DNA from: a bacterium
GTDB lineage: Bacteria; Sysuimicrobiota; Sysuimicrobiia; Sysuimicrobiales; Humicultoraceae
Reading direction: 5' to 3'
DNA length: 64,000 nucleotides
Assembly: GCA_031082185.1 (NCBI GenBank)
Contig: JAVHLI010000008.1
Span: 55,588-119,587 of the forward strand
Each line of letters opens with the position of its first letter. The stretch's first letter is position 1. The notes under the pieces are model-generated. The model saw nothing but the letters and a program-made list of their open reading frames with translations. It was not told the DNA's origin and ran no database searches. A program made the position numbers and the translations under genes. This document shows, in pieces, positions 52,423 through 60,628 of the stretch.

Positions 52423-52869
52423 ATGAGACCACACGGGAGTCCCGCAGAGTTGGAAGCACGGCGGCGCCGGGCCGTCGCCCTCCTCGTGAACGGGCTGGGC
52501 GTCCGGGAGGTCGCTCGGCAGATTGGCTGCTCCCCGACGTCCGTCAGCCGCTGGCAGGCCGAGGTCCAGGCCGGGGGTGCGGACGCGCTCCGGGCGAAGC
52601 CGCCGCCGGGTCGCCCCCCGCGGTTGACTGCCCGACAGCGGGGGAAGCTCCTGAAGCTGCTCCTCAAGGGCGCCCCAGCCCACGGGTTCAGCACCGACCT
52701 GTGGACCTTGCCCCGGGTGGCCGCGGTCATCGCCCGCACCTTCGGGGTGACGTACCACCCGGCCCACGTCTGGAAGATCCTCCGCAGGGAGGGGTGGAGC
52801 TGCCAGAAGCCCGAACGGCGGGCCCGGGAACGGGACGAGGCGGCGATCCAGCACTGGTGCGGATTCTGA
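52423..52869 (+). pseudogene. IS630-family transposase, N-terminal part, cut by the IS21 element
   Basis: The 148-residue product has the IS630-type helix-turn-helix (RRRAVALLVNGLGVREVARQ, GCSPTSVSRWQAEVQAGG), the Pro-rich linker PPPGRPPRLTARQ and the winged helix (HVWKILRREGWSCQKPERRA). It stops after HWCGF because the IS21 element begins at 52858. The DDE catalytic half is not found beyond the IS21 right end, so the element is dead, apparently with a deletion. Confidence 0.75.
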
Positions 52870-53081
52870 GGCAAATCGATCACCTGTTCTGATAATCCCC
52901 GATCACTCGTTCCAGCCTGAAACCGATCACCCGTTCTGATAAATCCCGATCACCTGGTCTGGGAATTCCCGGACACCCCGGGGGACCTGAGCGACGCGGC
53001 GCTGGACCCCATTCGGCCAGAGGGTCTTCCCGGCGATCCCCCAATTCCTGAGCAAACCACACGGAGGGGGCTGGGAGACCG

Positions 53082-54638
53082 ATGGCCAGGCGGAGGGTAT
53101 CGATGCGCAAGATCAAGGAAGTGCTGCGACTTCACTGGGGCTTGGGCCTGAGCATGCGTCAGAGCGCCCGGAGCCTGTCGGTGGCCTCCAGCAGCGTGAG
53201 CGACCTGGTCCAGCGGGCTAAGGCGGCGGGCCTGGGATGGCCGCTGCCGGAGGCGCTGGACGAAGCAGAACTGGAACGTGCGCTCTACCGGGGGAACCAG
53301 GGGCGGCCGCGCCGCCGGCCGGAGCCGGACTGGGCCGGCCTGGACATCGAGCTGCGGCGCAAAGGGGTCACCCTGGAGCTGCTCTGGATCGAGTACAAGC
53401 GCGAGCAGCCCAGCGGCTACCAGTACGCGTCCTTTTGCGCGCACTACCGACGGTGGCGCCAGCGGCAGGACGTCGTGCTGCGCCAGCCCTACCGGGCCGG
53501 GGAAAAGCTGTTCGTGGACTATGCCGGGCCGACGATGCCGATCGTTGATCCGCGCACGGGCAGCGTTCGAGAGGCCCAGCTCTTCGTGGCGGTCTTGGGC
53601 GCGAGCAACTACACGTATGCCGAGGCCCAGTGGGCGCAAGATCTGCCCTCGTGGATCGGCGGCCACTGCCGGACGCTCGCGTTCTTTGGCGGGGTACCAG
53701 AGGTGGTGGTGCCCGACAATCTCAAGGCCGGCGTACGGCATCCGTCCTGGTACGAACCGGACCTGAACCCGACCTATGCGGACTGGGCCGCGCACTACGG
53801 CACCGTCGTCCTGCCGGCGCGGCCGCGACACCCGCGGGACCGGGCGAAGGTCGAGGTGGGCGTGCAGATCGTCGAGCGCTGGGTGTTGGCGGTCCTGCGG
53901 CACCGCACCCTCACCAGTCTTGGGGAGGCCAACGCGGCGATTGGGGAGCTGGTGGACCGGTTGAATACTCGGCCGTTCAAGAAGCGGGACGGCTCCCGCC
54001 GGATCCTCTACGAGACGCTGGAGAAGCCGGCGCTGAAGCCGCTGCCGGCTCATCCCTATGAGTTCGCCCAATGGAGGGAGGCCAAGGTGAGCATCGACTA
54101 CCATGTCGCGGTGGACGCGAATTACTACAGCGTCCCCTACCAGCTCCTCGGCGAACGGGTCGACGTGCGGCTTACGGCAGGGACCGTCGAGGTGTTCCGC
54201 CAGGGCCGGCGGGTCGCCAGTCACGCTCGGGCCGCGGGCCGCGGCCAGTACCAGACCGACCCGGCCCACCGGCCGCTGGCCCACCAACGGTACCTCGACT
54301 GGACGCCCTCGCGCCTCGTGCGTTGGGCGGCGACGGTCGGTCCGCACACGGCCACGCTCGTCGAGACGATCTTCCGGGAAAAGCCGCACCCCGAGCAAGG
54401 GTATCGGGCTTGCCTGGGCATCGTGCGGCTGGGCAAGCACTACCCCCACGAGCGGATGGAGGCGGCGGCGGGGCGGGCGCTGGCTTTTCATGCCCACTCC
54501 TACCGCAGCCTGAAGTCGATGCTCGAAAAGGGACTCGATCAGACGGACCTCGAGCTCAGCCCGAACGTCCCGCCCCAGCCTCCGCACGCGAACGTCCGGG
54601 GCGCCCTCTATTTCGCCGACGAGGAGCGTGGACACTGA
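53082..54638 (+). CDS. istA: IS21 transposase IstA
   Basis: The 518-residue transposase has an N-terminal helix-turn-helix (HWGLGLSMRQSARSLSVASS), the integrase core with candidate catalytic triad Asp146 (KLFVDYAG), Asp212 (VVPDNLKAG) and Glu258 (RAKVEVGVQ), and a C-terminal beta domain. It cuts and joins DNA with help from IstB. The stop overlaps the istB ATG by one base. It is intact, so the element may be active. Confidence 0.93.
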   Translation: MARRRVSMRKIKEVLRLHWGLGLSMRQSARSLSVASSSVSDLVQRAKAAGLGWPLPEALDEAELERALYRGNQGRPRRRPEPDWAGLDIELRRKGVTLELLWIEYKREQPSGYQYASFCAHYRRWRQRQDVVLRQPYRAGEKLFVDYAGPTMPIVDPRTGSVREAQLFVAVLGASNYTYAEAQWAQDLPSWIGGHCRTLAFFGGVPEVVVPDNLKAGVRHPSWYEPDLNPTYADWAAHYGTVVLPARPRHPRDRAKVEVGVQIVERWVLAVLRHRTLTSLGEANAAIGELVDRLNTRPFKKRDGSRRILYETLEKPALKPLPAHPYEFAQWREAKVSIDYHVAVDANYYSVPYQLLGERVDVRLTAGTVEVFRQGRRVASHARAAGRGQYQTDPAHRPLAHQRYLDWTPSRLVRWAATVGPHTATLVETIFREKPHPEQGYRACLGIVRLGKHYPHERMEAAAGRALAFHAHSYRSLKSMLEKGLDQTDLELSPNVPPQPPHANVRGALYFADEERGH

Positions 54639-55387
54639 TGCTGACCCAACAGACCCTTCAGACCTTGCGGGAGCTGGGCCTGACTGGCATGGCGGACGCC
54701 TACCAGGCGCAACTGCAGGACCCCGACCTCCACGCCCTCTCGTTCGACGAGCGCCTCGGGCTGCTCGTTGACCGGGAGTGGAGCGCCCGCCAGACCCGGC
54801 GACTCACCCGCCGGCTCCAGGAGGCCAAACTCCGCCTCCCGGCCGCGATCGAGGACATCGACTACACGACGCCCCGCGGTCTCGATCGTGCCGTCATCCG
54901 CACCCTCGCCGACGGCCGCTGGCTGCATGAACATCAGAGTCTGTTGATCGTGGGCCCCACGGGGGCCGGCAAGACGTTTCTCGCCTGTGCCCTGGCCCAC
55001 GCGGCCTGCCGGCTGGGCTTCACCGCTCGGTACTACCGGGTCCCACGCCTCGTCGGCGACCTGGCCCTCGCCAGAGCCGACGGCTCCTATCCGCGCCTGA
55101 TGGCCAGGCTCGCCAAGACCGACCTGCTGGTGCTCGACGACTGGGGCCTGGCCGTGCTCGCCGCCGGCGAAGCCCGGGATCTCCTGGAGGTCATCGATGA
55201 CCGGTGTACGACGCGCTCCACCCTCGTCGCCAGCCAGCTCCCGGTCGAGCACTGGCACGCCACCATGGCCGCCCCGTCCATCGCTGATGCCGTCCTGGAC
55301 CGCCTGGTGCACACCGCGCACAAGATCCACCTCAAGGGCGAGTCCATGCGCAAGGTGTGCGCGAAGGCCAAGCCGCAGGGGGGATAG
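54638..55387 (+). CDS. istB: IS21 helper ATPase IstB
   Basis: The 249-residue AAA+ protein has Walker A GPTGAGKT (106-113), Walker B LLVLDDWGL and an N-terminal domain typical of IstB. It binds target DNA and directs IstA. ATG 54638 overlaps the istA TGA (TGATG). Between its stop and the element's right end lie about 290 bases with no gene. Confidence 0.93.
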   Translation: MLTQQTLQTLRELGLTGMADAYQAQLQDPDLHALSFDERLGLLVDREWSARQTRRLTRRLQEAKLRLPAAIEDIDYTTPRGLDRAVIRTLADGRWLHEHQSLLIVGPTGAGKTFLACALAHAACRLGFTARYYRVPRLVGDLALARADGSYPRLMARLAKTDLLVLDDWGLAVLAAGEARDLLEVIDDRCTTRSTLVASQLPVEHWHATMAAPSIADAVLDRLVHTAHKIHLKGESMRKVCAKAKPQGG

Positions 55388-55675
55388 CCAGATGCCTCCC
55401 CGCCGGCGAGAAACCGCGCGACGGCCTTCTCAGGGGCTTGAGCGCTCGGCTCCCTCAGGCTCGCAGGCATGTCCCAGGCTCAGAGGGCCACCAGGAGGCC
55501 GGCCACCTGGGCTCGAACAACAGGCACCCACAGGGAGGTGAGGCGTCAAGAAAACCGCCGGCGTCGCTTCGCTCCGACCCGGTGATCGCGATCCTCGGAT
55601 TGGGTGATCGGGAATTATTGGAGCGGGTGATCGGATTGACCCTGGACTGAGTGATCGAATTCGCTGGAATGCGCA

Positions 55676-56119
55676 GTCAGACGCGGGGAGGTCGTTGGGT
55701 GTGGGAATCGTGGCGCCGGGAGGGGGATTCCTGGCTTACCGCAGTGGCCGGTGGTGCGACTGGCGGTCGCCTGAAGTCGGGCAAGTTCGACCCCCAGCGA
55801 CGGCTGGGATCGAGCCGGACGGCCCTCCGTTACCGCCTCGGCAGATCGGTCATGCGGTCAAGCAGTCGTGCCTCGAAGGCGCTTTCTTTCCTCACGATCT
55901 CATCGCGCCCAGAGCCCGCGCCTCGCGTTGGCAGGCCCGGAACATCTCTGCGTACTTCACGTTCGGCGGGAGACTTTGGGCACGGCGCACTACGTCAGGA
56001 GCTTCGCCAACGCTCTCGGCAAGATGCGGTGATGGAAGCAGGAGACCGAACGGATGGTGTGGAAAGACGCTCATGCGTGAACCAGTGATGTAGACTGAAG
56101 GTCGAAGTCAGGACCCAAT
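55676..56119. other. Island stretch without a confident gene
   Basis: Between the IS21 right end and the first 46-bp element I see no well-supported gene on either strand. The most protein-like frame is the minus-strand 55892-56074 listed separately. Base composition is intermediate, and the region could be debris from earlier insertions; no missing half of the IS630 gene is found here. Confidence 0.4.
55892..56074 (-). CDS. Doubtful small protein, possibly a fragment
   Basis: The 60-codon frame ends VRRAQSLPPNVKYAEMFRAC followed by QREARALGAMRS and has a natural-looking helical C-terminus. No ribosome site precedes ATG 56074. A GTG that overlaps its stop opens a further 21 codons (MRKESAFEARLLDRMTDLPR), which may be the next part of a damaged gene. 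No family recognised. Confidence 0.25.
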   Translation of the reverse strand: MSVFPHHPFGLLLPSPHLAESVGEAPDVVRRAQSLPPNVKYAEMFRACQREARALGAMRS

Positions 56120-56165
56120 CGCATAGGTCCACTAAGGTATTGGCAGAGGGGCTGACCGCCGCGGT
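56120..56165 (+). repeat. 46-bp repeated element, copy 1 (before the SPW gene)
   Basis: CGCATAG, then 12 variable bases, then ATTGGCAGAGGGGCTGACCG and CCGCGGT. The second copy is at 56494-56539. The 3' part can fold (GGGGC with the downstream GGCCCC) and is followed by TTTCGG, so it resembles a terminator or a small structured RNA. It lies about 85 bases before the SPW gene. Confidence 0.65.
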
Positions 56166-56251
56166 TCGGCCCCTTTCGGTTGTTCTGACCGGCGTCTGGC
56201 GGAAAGGCGCACTCACGACAGGCGGACAACGACGCAAAGGAGGGAATGCGC

Positions 56252-56410
56252 ATGCAGGTCAAGTGGGTGCACATCGTCCTTGGTCTCTGGCTGGTTGTCT
56301 CCCCATTCTTGCTGAACATCACGGGTGCCGGTCGATGGAGTAACATCATCGTCGGTATCATCATTGCCGTTCTCGCGTACACGTCGTCCAAACAGGAGAC
56401 AGGCGTCTGA
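56252..56410 (+). CDS. SPW-repeat family small membrane protein
   Basis: The 52-residue protein reads MQVKWVHIVLGLWLVVSPFL, a polar loop, then IIVGIIIAVLAYTSSKQE. The WxHxxLGLWLxxSPFxL pattern is the SPW domain, a two-helix membrane unit. ATG 56252 has AAAGGAGGG upstream. Function unknown. It lies between the two 46-bp repeats. Confidence 0.8.
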   Translation: MQVKWVHIVLGLWLVVSPFLLNITGAGRWSNIIVGIIIAVLAYTSSKQETGV

Positions 56411-56493
56411 CGCTTGACTCTTCGCGGGGCGAGGACCAGGGCGTGAGGGGCATCCGGACCCAGCAGTTGCAGGTTCGGTGAAGTGGCCAAAAC

Positions 56494-56539
56494 CGCATAG
56501 CACACAACCGGCATTGGCAGAGGGGCTGACCGCCGTGGT
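56494..56539 (+). repeat. 46-bp repeated element, copy 2 (before the bicupin gene)
   Basis: CGCATAG, 12 variable bases, then ATTGGCAGAGGGGCTGACCG and CCGTGGT. Here CTGACC and GGTCAG form a perfect 6-bp hairpin with a 5-base loop, followed by TTTCT. Weaker similarity to copy 1 extends about 20 bases further upstream (GAAGT...). It lies about 135 bases before the bicupin gene. Confidence 0.65.
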
Positions 56540-56673
56540 CAGGCTTTCTGCATAGAGGGGGGCAGCGAGACGGGCTCCTCGGGCCCCGCGGGATTCGGGA
56601 CCGCTTGCCGGCGGGCGCTCACGATGTGTGGCCATAGATGCATACGTGCCGTTGAACAAAGGGGGTAGCCAAC

Positions 56674-57738
56674 GTGCTCGCAGCAACACAAATCGCGCCG
56701 GTCGAAACCCGTCTTGAGCTTCTCTTGGGACAGATTTCGCTACTCCAACGGCTCGTAGAGGAACAAGATTCCCTCATGGCAGGCAAGGTGGACGCAGAGG
56801 AGTCGCGGAGAAGGCTTTTCGTCGCCAACCGGATCAATGAACTATGTCAGCAGCTTGAGCTGGATTGCGCCGAGATCCTGCACGGGGAGCATTGGGTGAG
56901 AGATCTCAAGACGGTCCGCGCGTTGGCCGAGTCGGTTCTACGAGAGAACCCGGTTCTGCAGGTCCAGAGCTCCCTGCATGTCATCAGGTCAGACGAGATG
57001 CCGGACCGATATGTTCTCAGCCGGAATCGCCGCCGGGAACTGAGGAAGGGGTTCGGCCTTCATCAAGGGACAAGGAATGATGAGGGCCCCTCGGTGGTCA
57101 TTGCCTTCACATCGTCGGCTTATGAGCAACTGTGGCACGCCCACACGGTTGATGAATACACCGTTGTCCTGGACACCCGGTTTGCCGGCCGTTACATCGA
57201 TGGCAAGGCATGCGAGCTGACAGCACACGACGAGGAACTCCTTCACTTCTGGCCCCATACCTATCACGCCCTTGCCAATCGGGGAACATGCTCGGGGCGG
57301 ACGTTCACGCTCAAATATCCGCTTGGGGTAAGCATCTGGCTGCCTGCACTGAAGCTCACCGGTACGGAGCGGGGACGGGCTGAGGTGTGCTCTGTTCGCT
57401 GGGAGCAGGTGGGGAGACACATCCTCATTCGGCGCTTCCACGTCAAAGACTCCTACCACAGGTACACTGTCAACATCGCTACCCTTGCCTCCCGGGCGCA
57501 ACTGAGGCTGCCATGCGACGAGAACGGGTACTTCTATGTGATTGACGGCTGCGTCGCGGCCCGCCGTGGGACTGGCGAGGTGACTGCGTCGACGAACGAC
57601 CTGATCGTAGTTGCGCCGACGCGCGCACTCCGCATTCGGGCAGGTGCGCATGGCGCTCGCCTCTATTGGGCCTCAGACATCGTGTACGATCCCAGGCGAA
57701 ATCACCGTCCAAGGTCCGAATTGCTTCCCTGTGACTAG
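56674..57738 (+). CDS. Bicupin protein with helical N-terminus, unknown function
   Basis: The 354-residue protein starts with a helical domain (RLELLLGQISLLQRLVEEQD, then to about residue 105). A cupin domain has candidate metal ligands His155, His157 and Glu161 in WHAHTVDEY and His195/His198 in PHTYHAL. A second, metal-less cupin-like barrel lies at about 265-340. Start is GTG 56674 after AAAGGGGGT. I do not recognise a family. It could sense or modify a small polar ligand; it precedes a GreA-like gene by 48 bp and may act with it. Confidence 0.65.
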   Translation: MLAATQIAPVETRLELLLGQISLLQRLVEEQDSLMAGKVDAEESRRRLFVANRINELCQQLELDCAEILHGEHWVRDLKTVRALAESVLRENPVLQVQSSLHVIRSDEMPDRYVLSRNRRRELRKGFGLHQGTRNDEGPSVVIAFTSSAYEQLWHAHTVDEYTVVLDTRFAGRYIDGKACELTAHDEELLHFWPHTYHALANRGTCSGRTFTLKYPLGVSIWLPALKLTGTERGRAEVCSVRWEQVGRHILIRRFHVKDSYHRYTVNIATLASRAQLRLPCDENGYFYVIDGCVAARRGTGEVTASTNDLIVVAPTRALRIRAGAHGARLYWASDIVYDPRRNHRPRSELLPCD

Positions 57739-57786
57739 GGCCGCCTCCAACCACATGTCGAGCGAGCGATTGGAGGTGCATGCATT

Positions 57787-58398
57787 ATGGTACGGTGGGG
57801 GCTCGGTCGCGACCGACACACAGCGCCGGTGTACTTCACCCAAGAGGGCATCGCACAGGCGAACGAACGCCTGCGGCGTCTGAAGGAGCAACTCCGATCC
57901 CTCTCTGCGCAGACTAGGGATGAGGGCGATTCGTTCGACGAGGCCGAAGATGAGGGGATGATCAAGTTCTCGGCCATCCAGTTGGAGCGCGCTACTATCG
58001 AGGCACGGATTGCCGATCTGGGCGCGATGCTCGCACAGGCGGAGGTCATCAAGCCCGCCCGTGCGACCAATGCCGTAACCCTTGGCATGCCTGTGAGAGT
58101 GGTCGACCTCAGAACCAAACGGGCGTCCACATACTTGGTGGTTGGGCCAGCAGAGGTCGACCCCGACAGCGGCCGCATTTCCTACCTCAGCCCGGTAGGT
58201 CGGGCCTTGCTGGGGCGTCCAGTTGGCGACGTAGTGGTCGTCGATGCGCCGAGAGGTCGGGGCAGGCTGCGAATTGCGGGTGTTGGGCGCTCATGGCTTC
58301 GTCGGACCCCTGTGCAACGTCGTGAGCCGAGGCACAGAGCAACCCGTTCCAGCCTCCCTCGTCGGCGCGTTCGGAGACCCCTGGCGCGATCTCGATAG
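57787..58398 (+). CDS. GreA/GreB-like transcript cleavage factor paralogue
   Basis: The 203-residue protein has an N-terminal coiled coil (about 20-90: ANERLRRLKEQLRSLSAQTR, LERATIEARIADLGAMLAQA) and the GreA C-terminal domain (YLVVGPAEVDPDSGRISYLS and PVGRALLGRPVGDVVVVDAP). The acidic residues at the coiled-coil tip (DEGDSFDEAEDEG) may reach the polymerase active site. An Arg-rich tail of about 35 residues replaces the usual short end and might be a frameshifted extension. Such paralogues can modulate RNA polymerase. The main greA is not in the window. Confidence 0.75.
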   Translation: MVRWGLGRDRHTAPVYFTQEGIAQANERLRRLKEQLRSLSAQTRDEGDSFDEAEDEGMIKFSAIQLERATIEARIADLGAMLAQAEVIKPARATNAVTLGMPVRVVDLRTKRASTYLVVGPAEVDPDSGRISYLSPVGRALLGRPVGDVVVVDAPRGRGRLRIAGVGRSWLRRTPVQRREPRHRATRSSLPRRRVRRPLARSR

Positions 58399-58425
58399 AG
58401 ATGGGGCGTAACAAGACCCCATCTC
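58398..58425 (+). terminator. Hairpin at the end of the GreA-like gene
   Basis: GAGATGGGG and CCCCATCTC form a 9-bp perfect stem with a 10-base loop, beginning at the last base of the stop codon. There is no T-run. The following 210 bases up to 58640 hold no gene that I can see. Confidence 0.5.
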
Positions 58426-58639
58426 CGAGGGATCAATAGTTGAGTACAGGCGCTGCCGGGCGTGGTCGGGTAGTCGGCCTACTGTCGAGGTGGTCGGCTA
58501 TGTTCCGAGCTTACTGGCACGGACGGTTGCGGGAAGTCGGCTGGAAGAGTCCGGAAATCAAGTCAGGGGTAGAGGGAGGACCCACACGGTACTGTTCATG
58601 AAGCAGTGATGTCACAACACTTCAGGGAGGTACTGAGCG

Positions 58640-58969
58640 ATGGTTAAGCATGTAGTATGGGGTCTGATTATCGGGGCAGTCATCACACTGATTATCGGCT
58701 TTGCGTGGGGTGGTTGGACAACCAGGGGCACTTCCCTACAGCGGGCTGAAGAGGCTGCCTTGGCGACTCGGGCGGCAATCTGCGTCGCCCAATTCATGAA
58801 GCAACCGAACGCTCAAGAGAAGCTGAAAGAACTAAAGGATATAAGTTCCTGGGAGAGAGCCGCCTTCATTGAAAAGGGCGGCTGGGACAAAATGCCCGGG
58901 GAAGAAGAGGCTAGTCATACTGTAAGCCGAGCATGCGCCGACGGGCTTGAACTTCTTATGGAGAGATAG
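58640..58969 (+). CDS. Small membrane-anchored hypothetical protein
   Basis: The 109-residue protein has one N-terminal helix (VVWGLIIGAVITLIIGFAWG), then GGWTTRGTSLQRAEEAALAT and a helical domain with Cys48 and Cys99 (ICVAQFMKQ and SRACADGLELL). The RAAICVAxF...EKGGWxxMPG pattern recurs in short unannotated proteins of many bacteria. ATG 58640 lies 13 bases after AGGGAGG. Topology suggests a periplasmic or extracytoplasmic C-terminal part. Confidence 0.7.
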   Translation: MVKHVVWGLIIGAVITLIIGFAWGGWTTRGTSLQRAEEAALATRAAICVAQFMKQPNAQEKLKELKDISSWERAAFIEKGGWDKMPGEEEASHTVSRACADGLELLMER

Positions 58970-59260
58970 GCAAGGCTCACCAGGAGGTATTTGTGTTCAC
59001 GTTGAGCAAGTCTCCGACACTCAGCCCCGTTGAGGGCAGGAGTTATCGCCTGCCCTCCTTCTGTTGTGGCCCTTCGTAATTGCTTCAATCTCCCGCCATC
59101 AAAGCCTCTCGATGTAGCACCGACCCGGCATTGAGTCAGACGCTCGATGTACGCGCGAAACCGGCGGTCAGGGGTGGCTGGGGTGTGGGCCATACCTTGC
59201 ATGACCCCATACCGCCCCGGAGATGTCCAGGTTTTTGTGACACAGCAGTACCAACCTCGG
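58970..59260. other. Intergenic stretch before tRNA-Trp
   Basis: No coding frame here is convincing on either strand. The only structures seen are a strong terminator hairpin at 59032-59057 and, at the right edge, the promoter of the tRNA gene. Confidence 0.5.
59032..59057 (+). terminator. Intrinsic-type terminator hairpin
   Basis: GAGGGCAGG (59032-59040) pairs perfectly with CCTGCCCTC (59049-59057) around an 8-base loop, followed by the pyrimidine-rich CTTCTGTTG. It would end the 109-residue membrane protein transcript. Confidence 0.7.
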
Positions 59261-59289
59261 TTGCGGCTCGGCCGGTCCGTTCCTATGAT
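59261..59289 (+). promoter_or_regulatory. Promoter of tRNA-Trp
   Basis: TTGCGG (59261-59266) and TATGAT (59284-59289) are 17 bases apart, and the tRNA begins 13 bases after the -10. Confidence 0.7.
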
Positions 59290-59301
59290 GGGAGACGGCG
59301 C

Positions 59302-59378
59302 AGGGGCGTAGCTCCAATTGGTAGAGCGCTGGTCTCCAAAACCGAGTGTTGGGGGTTCGAATCCCTCCGCCCATGCCA
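59302..59378 (+). tRNA. tRNA-Trp (anticodon CCA), 3' CCA encoded
   Basis: The 74-base tRNA body plus encoded CCA shows a D arm (GCTC/GAGC), an anticodon stem CTGGT/ACCGA-type with the loop CTCCAAA (anticodon CCA at 59336-59338), and a T arm GGGGG/CCCTC-type with loop TTCGAAT. The acceptor stem AGGGGCG pairs with CGCCCAT except for a G-A mismatch at the second pair (the usual partner would be C). It may be a functional tRNA with a flaw or a base error. Confidence 0.9.
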
Positions 59379-59398
59379 GAGAAGATCCAGAGCGCAGG

Positions 59399-60628
59399 CT
59401 ATCTCAACAGCTCAGTTACGCCCCTGTACAGACCGACGAACCATAGATCGCGCAGCCGCTCCGTGTGGTTCCAGGTCGCGACCACGCAGTACCTTCTCGC
59501 CGTGCGTGATTCGAGAAACGTGGTGAGATTGAGCACGCCGGGCTCGCTGCCACCCTTGTATGCCACTCTTGCCCAACCCTCGGCGCCTGCGGGGCCGGGG
59601 TTGATCGCCGCCGCGGGCAGGTCTGCTACGGCGGAGATTTCGCGGCACAGCTCACGCGCCGTGTAGAACCACTCCACGTCAAGCGCGGTGGGGCCTCCAG
59701 CGAAGATCCCGGGAGAGGGAAGCGGCCGGTGTGCGGCATCGCGCAGCGCGTCGCGGCGCCCGGATTCGTCCTCTCGCCGGTAGCGCTCCAGCAGGTCACG
59801 GTTCTCGGGCGCCTTCAACACAAATGCCTCACGGGTGGTCAGAAACGGGCGGTTCCGTACCGGCGCCAAAGCTTCCACCGTGCCGCGGCCCAGCGTGTGA
59901 ATGAGGGCGTCCGTGGCTGTATTGTCGCTGATCGAGATCATCAGCTCCGCGAGCCGCAAGAGCGTGACCTCGGTCCCCTCCGGCGCGGTGTGCAGCGTGC
60001 CGCTCGGGAGACTCTTCCACTCCCTGCGCAGCGTGACGGCATCGCCCCACGAACGCCGGCCCGCGTCCACCTCCTGCCTGAGGGCTTGTAGTACCGTGAG
60101 CTTGAACGCCGATCCCACGGCAAGCGATGCATCCGCGTTTAGGGCAACGCGTTCGCGACCCCCCTCCGCCGCGAGAAGGCCCACGTGTCCCGGGAGCGCG
60201 CGGAATGCGGCCAGGGCTTCGCCCGTGGAGGAATGCGGCACGCGCGGCCGCAGCAGTAGCCCTGTAAAGCGGCCCTCGCCGTCCACCGAGGCCGTCACGT
60301 CGAGGATGCCGCGCTCTACCTCCATCACAAGACCGGTCCCGGCCTGGCCGACCCGCAGGCAACGACCAAACTCGGCCTTAATCGTATCGAGGGCAGACTG
60401 GACCTGGGCCAGGGGAACCAGGGAGAGAAAGCCGGGAGCGAACCACTCGGCCGCGATGCGGTCGGCCGCGCAGATGCGCTCCAGCGCCGGTTGGGTCGGG
60501 GGGGCCTGTGCAGAGCCCGGGGACACAAAGAGCGGTGCCGCCAGCGCTCCTAAGGCAACCGAGATCAGGATCGAGAGCGGAAGGAGCAATCGAGCGATGC
60601 TCCTGCCCCACTGAGTCACACGGAACAC
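59399..60628 (-). CDS. Secreted beta-lactamase-like serine hydrolase
   Basis: The protein, 409 residues from GTG 60628 (AGGAGG five bases upstream), has a signal peptide (hydrophobic residues 11-30, SAQA near 42), a small N-terminal domain (about 45-130) and a class A beta-lactamase/DD-peptidase-like domain. Catalytic motifs are SAFK (Ser173, Lys176), SDN (234-236) and KGG (in VAYKGGSEPGV, in place of KTG). Beta-lactam hydrolysis is possible but many such proteins act on other esters or peptides. The small gene upstream overlaps its start. Confidence 0.82.
   Translation of the reverse strand: MFRVTQWGRSIARLLLPLSILISVALGALAAPLFVSPGSAQAPPTQPALERICAADRIAAEWFAPGFLSLVPLAQVQSALDTIKAEFGRCLRVGQAGTGLVMEVERGILDVTASVDGEGRFTGLLLRPRVPHSSTGEALAAFRALPGHVGLLAAEGGRERVALNADASLAVGSAFKLTVLQALRQEVDAGRRSWGDAVTLRREWKSLPSGTLHTAPEGTEVTLLRLAELMISISDNTATDALIHTLGRGTVEALAPVRNRPFLTTREAFVLKAPENRDLLERYRREDESGRRDALRDAAHRPLPSPGIFAGGPTALDVEWFYTARELCREISAVADLPAAAINPGPAGAEGWARVAYKGGSEPGVLNLTTFLESRTARRYCVVATWNHTERLRDLWFVGLYRGVTELLR

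Larger units (their letters stand above)
52858..55675 (+). mobile_element. IS21-family insertion sequence (complete, about 2.8 kb)
   Basis: The element holds istA and istB and has related ends: it begins TGCGGATTC (52858) and ends GAATGCGCA (55675). Each end bears four CGATCAC repeats. Left: 52877, 52900, 52924 and 52947 (direct). Right, as GTGATCG: 55582, 55604, 55627 and 55651. The spacing is about 22-24 bp, as known for IS21 transposase binding. No clear target duplication is seen flanking it (left GCACTGG, right GTCAGAC). It interrupts an IS630-like gene. Confidence 0.85.

Noticed and set aside
58426..58639. A gene between the GreA-like gene and the 109-residue membrane protein.
   Set aside because: No frame with credible composition or ribosome site was found on either strand.
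50319..59372. An 11-bp direct repeat TCCCTCCGCCC just after ychF (50319-50329) and in the 3' end of tRNA-Trp (59362-59372), as possible att sites of the island.
   Set aside because: For tRNA-targeted integration the duplicate 3' end should lie downstream of the tRNA, but here it is upstream, no tRNA 5' half lies left of it, and no integrase gene is present. The GC-rich 11-mer may be chance.
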